From Medakamo hakoo (Eukaryota; Chlorophyta; Trebouxiophyceae; Coccomyxaceae), in contig CP089459.1 of the NCBI GenBank assembly GCA_026636295.1, positions 930,001 to 994,000 on the forward strand: a stretch of DNA of 64,000 bases. The letters run 5' to 3'. A model generated the notes under the pieces. It had not been told where the DNA came from, made no database searches, and was given only the letters and a program-made list of their open reading frames with translations. The position numbers were made by a program, and so were the translations under genes. Below are positions 1 through 7,700 of the stretch, piece by piece. The stretch's first letter is position 1. Each line of letters opens with the position of its first letter.

Positions 1-1080
1 GCGCGGGTCGCGCCGGTCCAGGCGGGGGTCGCCCCCGTCCGGCCGCCCGGCCCCCCTGAAAATGGAGGCCGCATTGGCGACGCCGGGCGCGTGCACAAAG
101 ATGCGGGACGCCCGCGCCAGGGCCGGGCCCCACTCCCCCAGCGTCGCCCGGATGTCCGCGTCCAGCGCCGCTTCGTTGTACCGCCGCAGGCTCGACCCCG
201 CGCTTTTGATGGCCTTGCCGCTGGCGTCCTTGGCGGACTGGCGGCCGCCCGCCTTGGCGCGGACGACGTACCGGTGGGCGGTGCGGTGGAGGACCGGGCG
301 GAAGAGGGGCGGGGCGTGGGCCGGCGCGGGCGACGGGGTGGGGGGCGGCGGCGGCGCGTCCGCGACCTCCACCACCGCCGCCGCAAAGTGCCCGCCTTTG
401 GCCAGGATGACGGCCCAGGGCGCCTGGGACGCGCGCAGTGCGCTCAGCGCGGCGGCGGGCTCTTCCCCCGACCCGCTGCCCGGCAGGAGCGCCCGCCACA
501 CCGCGAAAAAGGGCGGGGCGTCAGGCATGCCGGGCGGGGACGCAAACGTGGCGAGCGGGCCTGTGGAGGCGGCCGCCGCCGCACCGCGCCCGTCGCCGCC
601 GCCGTCCGGCTCGTCATCGTCGTCGTCGGAATCGCTGCCAGACAGGGAGGAGACGTCAGAGGCACCGCCGTCGCCGCCGCCGCCGCCGCCGCCCCGCTGC
701 GCGCTCAGCACGCGCTCCGCTTCCTCCACGCCCAGCGGCGGCTTGCCCGCCGCCGCCCGCCGCACGTTCAGCCGGTGCGCGTCGGACCGGGCGTGGTCGC
801 GCTGGGCGGCCACGGAGGGGAAGGGCGGCGTCGTGGAGCCGGGCGTGCCGATGGCGCAGGCGCGGCAGGTCAGGCCCGCGTCGGTGGAGGTGGAGGCGGC
901 GGAGGTGGAAGGAGGCGGCCGAGCAGCGCCGCCGCTCTCTCGTTGCGCGACCGCCGCCGCCGCCGCTGCTGCAGCCGCCGCGGCGTCGTCGGACGCGTCG
1001 GACCCATCCGCGGGCCGGGCGCCCGCGAACAGCGCGGGCGGCAGCTGGAACAGCGTGCCAAGCTGCACGGCGCCACCCAT
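1..1080 (-). CDS. Vms1/ANKZF1-type peptidyl-tRNA hydrolase (partial)
   Basis: Ribosome quality-control factor that releases stalled nascent chains from peptidyl-tRNA on 60S subunits (family knowledge). ATG is at 1080 and the frame stays open to base 1, so the C-terminal part (ankyrin repeats and VIM in relatives) lies outside the window. Visible: an Ala-rich N-terminus, one C2H2 zinc finger (C72, C75, H96, H102, with FPSVAAQRDH and HRLNVRR), a Gly/Asp/Ser-rich linker, then a VLRF1 release-factor domain from about residue 225. That domain has HRYVVRAK, a GGRQSAKDA loop holding the Gln expected of the catalytic loop, SLRRYNEAAL and IFVHAPG. No intron seen. It is divergent from the epsilon-COP gene across 139 bp. 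Confidence 0.88.
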   Translation of the reverse strand, partial: MGGAVQLGTLFQLPPALFAGARPADGSDASDDAAAAAAAAAAAVAQRESGGAARPPPSTSAASTSTDAGLTCRACAIGTPGSTTPPFPSVAAQRDHARSDAHRLNVRRAAAGKPPLGVEEAERVLSAQRGGGGGGGDGGASDVSSLSGSDSDDDDDEPDGGGDGRGAAAAASTGPLATFASPPGMPDAPPFFAVWRALLPGSGSGEEPAAALSALRASQAPWAVILAKGGHFAAAVVEVADAPPPPPTPSPAPAHAPPLFRPVLHRTAHRYVVRAKAGGRQSAKDASGKAIKSAGSSLRRYNEAALDADIRATLGEWGPALARASRIFVHAPGVANAASIFRGAGRPDGGDPRLDRRDPR

Positions 1081-1219
1081 CGTCAAAGTGAAGAGGGCGA
1101 GCGTGTTTCTTTCTTCCTGTGCTTCTCACTCTTCCTTTTTCGGACGGCCTGTGTGTTGGCACCCCATCCCAGAGAGGGCGCGGAGAGGCACACGCACACC
1201 CAACACCCACACACCACCA
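1081..1219. promoter_or_regulatory. Shared promoter region, Vms1 / epsilon-COP
   Basis: Only 139 bp separate two divergent start codons, so both promoters and 5' leaders must fit here. It is far richer in T/C and CA tracts than the flanking coding DNA. No TATA box is evident. Its promoter role is inferred from gene orientation only. Confidence 0.5.
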
Positions 1220-2438
1220 ATGGCCGACGAGGGAGTCGACCTGCTGTGGACGACGCGCAACGCGTTTTACGTCGGCGCGCACCAGGCGGCCATCGCCGAA
1301 GCGGCCGACCTGGATGGCCTGGGCGAAGTCGACCGGCTGGAACGCGACATCTTCACGTACCGGGCGTACGTGGAGCTGGGAAGCTACGAGGTGAGAAGGA
1401 CGGTGTGGACGGGACGGGCGGGACGGCGGCGGGAAAAAAAAGCCCGGGGGCGCCCCTCGCGCTCTGGTTGCGCGCATTGGGTCCGTCACGCAGCCGCGCT
1501 TTGGGGCGGTGTGCGTGCGCGGCCTTGAGGTGGCAGTCGCCTCGTCCCCTCGGCTGGGCGTGTACCAGACACGCTCGCACCCTCGTCTGTGACAGAGAGC
1601 ATGGAGGCCGCCCCCCTCCACACGCCGCACGCCGCACCTGCGCGCGCACGCGCCGCTCCTCTCCGCCCCTCTCAACCTCCCTCCCTCCCATCTCCTCCCG
1701 TCCCTCTCTCAGATCGTCCTCAACGAAGTCGGCGACGACGCGGCCCAACCCCTGCTCGCCGTCCGCCTCCTGGCTTCGCTGCGCGCCGGCAAGATCGACG
1801 CCGAAGCTGCGAAAGCCAAGCTGGCCGAATGGACGGCGCCCGGCGGGCCGGGAGCGGGCGACCCGACCACGCGGTCCGTTGCTGCGACGCTCGCGCTCGC
1901 GGCGGGCGACCCCACGGCCGCCCTCGCCGCCTGCCACGGCCTGGACGACGCCGCGCCTGAACTGGGCGCGCTCGCTGTCCAGGCCCTGTTAGCCCTGGAC
2001 CGCCCGGACGCGGCGGAGCGGGCGGCGCGGGGTTTGGCGGCCCTGGACGACGACGCCGCGCTCTCCCACCTCGCGACTGCCTGGGTCGGCACCGCTTTGG
2101 GCGGCCGGCGCGCCGCAGAGGCCGGCACCATCCTGGAGGAGCTGGGTGACCGGTTCGGGTGGACGCCCCGCCTCGCCGCCGCCGCGTCCGCGGCCGCCCT
2201 GCGCCGCCGGGATTGGGGCGAGGCCGAACGCTACGCGGGCGACGCGTTGGCCAAGGACGCAAAGTGCGCCGACGCGCTGGCCAACGCGGCCGTCGCGGCC
2301 TTGCACGCGGGCAAAACCGCGGTGGCGGGCCGGCATCTGGCGGCGCTGAAGGCTGCGGCGCCGACCCACCCGTTGGCGGCGCGCCTGGCCCAGGCGGACG
2401 AAGCGTTTGAGCGCGCGGCCGGCGGCGTGGTCGCGTGA
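1220..2438 (+). CDS. COPE: Coatomer subunit epsilon (epsilon-COP)
   Basis: Subunit of the COPI coat for Golgi-to-ER and intra-Golgi transport. Two exons: 1220-1390 and 1713-2438, joined in phase 0; 298 aa. Intron 1391-1712 starts GTGAGA and ends in a pyrimidine tract plus CAG. The N-terminus has the family signature LLWTTRNAFYVGAHQAAI, then FTYRAYVELGSYE, joined by splicing to IVLNEVGDDAAQPLLAVRLL. The rest is TPR-like helical pairs (EELGDRFGWTPRL, RYAGDALAKDAKCADALAN). Length fits the family (about 290-300 aa). It converges on the Gemin2 gene with 98 bp between stops. The intron was placed to join the two conserved blocks. Confidence 0.93.
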
Positions 2439-2536
2439 GGAGAGCCCGTGAGAGAGAGAGAGGTGTGGGGAGGTGCGGGGTGTGGGGTGGGGTGGGGAGA
2501 GGTGTGCTGTGCGCACGCGACTTCTACAGGCCTTTT

Positions 2537-3460
2537 CTACGGCCACCCCTCCCGGGCCACGATGCACAACGCCTCGTCCTGGGCAAAGTACGCGCCGGAG
2601 ATGGCCGCGACGACGGCGGCCCGGGCGCGCGCGGCCATCGCGTCGGGCGGGAGGCGCGTGGCCGTCGTGTTTTCCGCCGCCGCCTTGGCCGCCGCCGCCC
2701 CCGCCGCCCGGCCCAGGCTGCGCAGGGCGGCGCCCGCGTCCGGTGGCAAGGGGCGTTCCAGTCCCGCGGCCAGCGCAAAAGCCCAGGCGGGCGTTTCACC
2801 GGGCAGCAGCGGGGTGGGTGGCGGGGGCGGAGGTTGGCGGGCCGCCCACCCGGGCGGCGCGACGCCCGCGGGCCCGCCCGCGGCGGCGGCCACTCTTTCC
2901 AGGGCAGCGATGAGGTCCGGTTGCGACAAACCCTGCGCCAGGCCGGGCGGCGGCGGCGACGCCAGGGCAGCGGCCCAGGCGGTGTCATCCCGTGGGAGAG
3001 GGATGGGAGGTGGTGCGCCTACGCCGCCCCTTTCTTCCGCCACCGCACTCCGCAGCGCCGCGAAATCCTCCAGGAAAGGTACCAGCCAGGGGTCGTCGGG
3101 CGCAACCGCGTCTGACGCGCTGGGCGGTCGTGCCTGCGGCAGCGACGGCGGCGGCGCGGCCGGCGCCGCCTTCCCCACCCCGGCCGCGACCACCGTCCGC
3201 ACCGCCGCCGCTTCCGCCCGCACCGCCGCCAGGTACGCCGCCGCGTCCCGGGCTTCGTCGTCGACGTCATAGTCGGTCTCACAGCCGTCTGGGACGGTGG
3301 CAAAGCCGGAGGGTAGGGCCTGGCGCACGCCGTAGGCGCGGCGGTCGGAGGAGGAGGAGGAGGTGGTGGAGGCGGTGGAGGCGGTGGAGGCGGCGTCGCT
3401 CGTTTCGCCTTCGTCGTCCTCAAAAGGAACTGGCTGCACGAGCTGGGGCTCGGAATCCAT
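2537..3460 (-). CDS. GEMIN2: Gemin2-like SMN-complex / snRNP assembly protein
   Basis: Gemin2 (SIP1; Brr1 in yeast) holds the Sm pentamer during spliceosomal snRNP assembly. Single exon, 307 aa from ATG at 3460. An acidic Ser/Thr-rich N-terminus (FEDDEGETSD) is followed by family blocks: AAAYLAAVRAEAAAVRTVV, DPWLVPFLEDFAALRSAV and PLPRDDTAWAAAL. The C-terminal helical part has TPAWAFALAAGLERPLPPD and ALRSLGRAAG. Pro/Ala-rich insertions make it divergent, so the call rests on the order of these blocks rather than high identity. In-frame codons upstream of 3460 exist but lie in leader-like DNA. Confidence 0.75.
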   Translation of the reverse strand: MDSEPQLVQPVPFEDDEGETSDAASTASTASTTSSSSSDRRAYGVRQALPSGFATVPDGCETDYDVDDEARDAAAYLAAVRAEAAAVRTVVAAGVGKAAPAAPPPSLPQARPPSASDAVAPDDPWLVPFLEDFAALRSAVAEERGGVGAPPPIPLPRDDTAWAAALASPPPPGLAQGLSQPDLIAALERVAAAAGGPAGVAPPGWAARQPPPPPPTPLLPGETPAWAFALAAGLERPLPPDAGAALRSLGRAAGAAAAKAAAENTTATRLPPDAMAARARAAVVAAISGAYFAQDEALCIVAREGWP

Positions 3461-3712
3461 GCTTGCTGACTCGATGTGTGTGCCGACTAGAGAGGATGGT
3501 GTGGGAGGGCAGGCCCTGGCATGGGCGGCGGCGCCCCCTAAAAAAAATGGTCTGCAATTGGAGTGGGGTGGCAACGCTGGCCGAACGGGAGAGAGTGGGG
3601 GAGGCCGAGCGCCGTCACTCCTCCGCTCTTGGACCGGTCAACAGGCAGCCGTCTTCTCACAGCGGAGCGCGGGCTCGCTCAGCCCTGTGTGGGCACCAGC
3701 TCGCCGCCAACC

Positions 3713-4645
3713 ATGCTTTCCTCACCCCCGCCCCTCACCCCGGCCGCGGCGCGCGCCGCGGCCGACCTGGCCGCCCGCGCCCTGGTCGCCGCCGCGCTGC
3801 GTTCTGCCGCGGCGTCCCGCCACGCGGCCGCCCTCGTTTTAACCCGTGGCGCGCCCGCCGTCGCGGCCTGGCTGGTGACCCGGGCAGGCGCGTTGCTTGC
3901 GGCTGTGCGGACCGTCGTCGCGTCCGCCCTGGCCCGCGGCGGCGGGCTCGCCGCGCGCGCCGCGGCATGCGGGGCGCCGCGCCTGCTCCCGCTGCCGGGC
4001 GTGCAGCGCGTTGCGCGCACGTCCCTGGCCTGGGCTGGGCGGGCCGTGTCTTTGGCCCCTCGCCTGGAGTTTGGTGGGGGGCGGGCGCTCGGCGTGAGCG
4101 GGCAGGGCGACGTCGAAGCGTGCGGCCCGTCGCCGTCGCCCGCGCGCGGCCAACCACCTCCGCGCCACGCCCTCGCCCTCGTCTTTGCGGGCGGCCTGCT
4201 GGCCGTGGAGGTGTCCGTGCCCCGGCTGCGCCGCCAGGTGGTCGCGGCGGATCCACCACCGCCCGCTGTGGAAGGTCAGGCGGCGGAGGCGCCCGGCCCG
4301 GCGCCGGCGGCCGCCGCCGCGACCGGCGCCACCACCCCTCCACCGCCGCTCCCGCGCCACGCGCCCGTCCGGTCGTCCGCCGACGCCTTGCGCCACCTCG
4401 CCTCCTTCGCCGCCCTGACCACGGAGAACGCGCGGTCGCCCACGCCCGGAGCTGCTGCGGCGGCAGTGGTGTGTTCACCGCCCCTGCGCCGGCCGCAACT
4501 GTCGCCGCCGCCGCCGTCCAACCCGTTGCGCGAGTCGACGTCCTCCATCAACTGCCTGGGCGCCGCTGCGGGCGGGGCCTCCCCGGACGCCGGCAAGGCA
4601 GGGCGCGTGCTGACGTCGGCGGCGACCAGTCCGCGGCTGGGGTAG
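3713..4645 (+). CDS. Unknown Ala/Pro-rich protein
   Basis: Not recognised. Single exon, 310 aa from ATG at 3713; a longer in-frame extension upstream lies in promoter-like sequence shared with Gemin2. The N-terminal 120 residues are Ala-rich and amphipathic to hydrophobic (AAWLVTRAGALLAAVRTVVA), possibly membrane-associated or a targeting region. A central RLEFGGGRALGVSGQGD segment and HALALVFAGGLLAVEVSVPR could form beta strands. The C-terminal third is Pro/Ser-rich and probably disordered. It converges with MON2 (103 bp between stops). High GC at third positions and lack of stops support coding, but that support is weak in DNA this GC-rich. Confidence 0.5.
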   Translation: MLSSPPPLTPAAARAAADLAARALVAAALRSAAASRHAAALVLTRGAPAVAAWLVTRAGALLAAVRTVVASALARGGGLAARAAACGAPRLLPLPGVQRVARTSLAWAGRAVSLAPRLEFGGGRALGVSGQGDVEACGPSPSPARGQPPPRHALALVFAGGLLAVEVSVPRLRRQVVAADPPPPAVEGQAAEAPGPAPAAAAATGATTPPPPLPRHAPVRSSADALRHLASFAALTTENARSPTPGAAAAAVVCSPPLRRPQLSPPPPSNPLRESTSSINCLGAAAGGASPDAGKAGRVLTSAATSPRLG

Positions 4646-4748
4646 AGAGTGAGAGACAGAGAGAGAGAGAGAGAAACAACCCGCTCGCACGCTTTTCTGT
4701 GACTCCAAAAAAAAACTTTTGCTTGTTTTTTTTCAACGCGCCAACTGT

Positions 4749-7700
4749 CTACAACCCGAGCTCCGCCGCGACGGCCGCCAGCCCCTCCGCCGCCCCACGC
4801 CGGATGGGAGGCGCCCCACCGCCCGCCGCCGCCGCCAGCGCAGGCATCAGCGCCACCAAGTGCGCACGTTCGGCAGTGGGCCCGCCGCCGCCGCCCTCTT
4901 CACTCGCGCGCCGCGCGCGGCGCAGGGCCAGCAGCCCCGCCAGCCCGGGCGCCGCACCAGGAGCCGCCGCCAGGGCGTCCGCCACGCCTGGGGCCAGGCT
5001 CAGGGACAGGGCCGAGTCCAGGGCGCAGGTGCCGCGCGCCGTGGCGGCGGACGCGGCCGCGGCGGCCGCGGCGCTCGCCGCCGCCCGGCCGGCGGGCGAG
5101 GCGGCGCCGCCGCCACCCACCGCCGCGGCTGCACGCAGCGCGGCAGCCGCCGCGTGCACGTACGGCCCGACGGCCGCCCGGGCGGCAGCAGCGCCCGCCG
5201 GGCCATCACTGCCACGCGCTACGAGGACGTGCAGCTTGCGCAGGCAGAGCTGGGCGAGGGCCGGGTCGGGCGGTGGGGGGGCCGCGTCCCCGCCCGCTGG
5301 TGGCGCGCCCGCGCCCGTGGCCAGCACCGCGACGACGGGCGCAATGGCCGCCTCGCCGCCCGGCCCGGCCAGCAGCGCCGAGCCCGCCAGGCCATCGGCC
5401 AGCGCGTCCACCACCGCCGCGGCCAGCTCGCCGTCGGAGGGCGTGCTGGCGGCAGTCGGTGGAGGCAGCGCGCCGGGGTCGGGCGGGGGCGGGCCGCGGG
5501 CCAGCAGGGCGCCGCCCGCGCGGCCGGCGGCCGCTAAAAACGCGCTCGCGGCGGCGTCGCCTCCCTCCGCTTCCAGGGCGGGGACGGCGGCCTCCACCAG
5601 GCCGACCAAGGCCGCGGCGGCGGCCCGCCAGCGAGGCGCGTCGCCGGCCGCGGCCGCGGCCGCGAGCGCGTCGGCCGCGGGCGCGGCGCCGGCCGCGCGC
5701 GCGGCGGGCGGGGTGGCCTCGGCGGACAGCAGGGACGTCAGCGCGGCCGCGCCCGCGGCCGCGGCAGCGGGCGAAGGGCCCGCAGCGGCAGCGGCAGGGA
5801 CGGCCAGGAGCGCCGACCACAGCCCGGCCTCGGCCTCGCCCGGGGACGCGATGCCGGGCAGCGCGGCGAGCACGGCGCGCGGCACGGGCGGCGGCGCGCC
5901 CTCCAGGCCCGGCGGGTCGCCGGGCGCGCGCTCGCACCCGGCCAGGCGGGCGAGGTTGGCCAGCAGGGCCCGCGCCCCGCCGGGCGGCAGGCGGGCCCGG
6001 CCGTCGGGCGTGGAGACGAGGGCCGCGAGCGCCGCGACGACCTCCAGCCGGGCCGCCAGGGGGACGCCGCCGGCCGGGTCGGCGCACGCGGCCGCCGCCG
6101 CGGCGAGCGCGTCGAGGCAGGCGTCGCGCACGCCGGGCGGGAGGGCCGCCCCGCCCGCCGCGGCCAGGGGCGCGGCGCACGCAGCCAGCGCGGCCGCGGC
6201 GGCCTCCCTCCCCGCCGCCGCCGCGCCCGGCCCGGCGCTCTTGAATCCCGCAAAAACGGCCGCCGCCACGTCCGCGACGTTGGCCCGCCACGCGGCTTCC
6301 AGGCCGGGCGCGGCAGCCAGGCCGGGCCCGGCGTGCCCGCGCACCACGCGCGCCGCGCCCGCCAGGGCCACCGCCAGCGTCTCGCCCCACTGCTTGCGCG
6401 CCGAGTCGCGCGAGTGGTGCTGCTGGAGCGGTGGGGGGGCGGGACCGTCGACGGCCGCTGCCGCCGCCTCAGCCGCGTCTTCGGCCGCGCCGGCTGCCGC
6501 GCCCGCGCGCGCGGCCGCGGACGCGAGGGGCAGCGCCGCTTCACACAGCGCGGCCCCCCACCCCGCCGGCGAGAGCGCGCCGCCCGCGCCGTCAATGACC
6601 GCAAACAGCGTGCGCCCGCCCGCGTTGCGGACTTCGGGGCGCGGGTCGTCCCGGGCCAGGGACGTGAGGGCGGACAGCAGCTGGGCCAGCGTGGCCCCGC
6701 TGTCGGCGACGGCAGACGCGGCGGCGGCGGACGCGGCGGGCGCGGCGCCGCCGCCCGCCTCAGCCGCGGCGGCCGCTTCCGCGCGCGCGCGCATCGCGTC
6801 CGCCGCCGACCACAGCAGCCCCACCGCCGACAGCGCCACGTTGACGTCCCTGTCCTGGCGGGCAAAGGCCGTGGCCGCGTCCAGGGCGATGGACAGGAGC
6901 GGGCGGGGCAGGACGGCCGCGGCCGCGTCGGACCCGGCTTGCAGCGCGGCAAAGCCTGCACGGACGTGCGCCGCCGCGTCGGCGGCAGGGTCGGCTTCCG
7001 CCGCCGCCGCCGCCGCCGCTAGGGCCGCCGTGGCGGCGGCCGGGTCCGCCAACGCCCCGCCTTGGGCGACAGCCGCGGCAGCCACAGCCGTCGGGCTCTT
7101 GGCCGCGACAGCGGCGGCCGCGGCCGACGCGGCGGCCGCGGCCGCTTCTGCGGCTGCTGGCACGCCCGCCACCATTGCCAGGGCGGGCGCCCACCCCTCA
7201 GGCGACAGGCCGTCGCCGTGCGTGGCCAGGGCGTGCTCTAGGATGGCCAGGGCGCCGACCTGGACGGCGGTGGGAGTGGGCGGCGAGGGGTGGTGGGGTG
7301 GTGCGCCGCCGGCCGGCACGGCGCGCCCGTCGTGGACGGCGCAGAGCGCGCCGAGGGCGGCCGCCTCGACGTCCGCTTGCGTCACGCCGGCGCCCAAAGG
7401 CGGGCCGGTCCCGGCATCCAGCGCAGCACTGACCGCCCGCCCCAGGATGTCCAGGCCCGCCGCCCGGACGGCGGGCGAGGGAGAGGCAGCCGCGGCCGCG
7501 ACGCCGGCCGCGAGCGCGGGCCACAACGCGGCCGCCCGGCCGGGGACGGCCCGGCCGCCCGCCAGCGCCACGTCGGCGAGGCGGGCGAGGGCGGGCAGGC
7601 GGGCGGTGGATGCAGCCGGGTCGTCGGCGGACCCGTCCTCTCCGCCAGGCAGCGCGGCGGCGGCCGGCAGGGACGCCGCGTGCACGGCGCCCAGGCCCGC

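Noticed and set aside
3563-3712. N-terminal extension of the unknown protein at 3713
   Set aside because: Upstream in-frame codons fall in the divergent promoter region shared with Gemin2, and the ATG at 3713 has a better start context.
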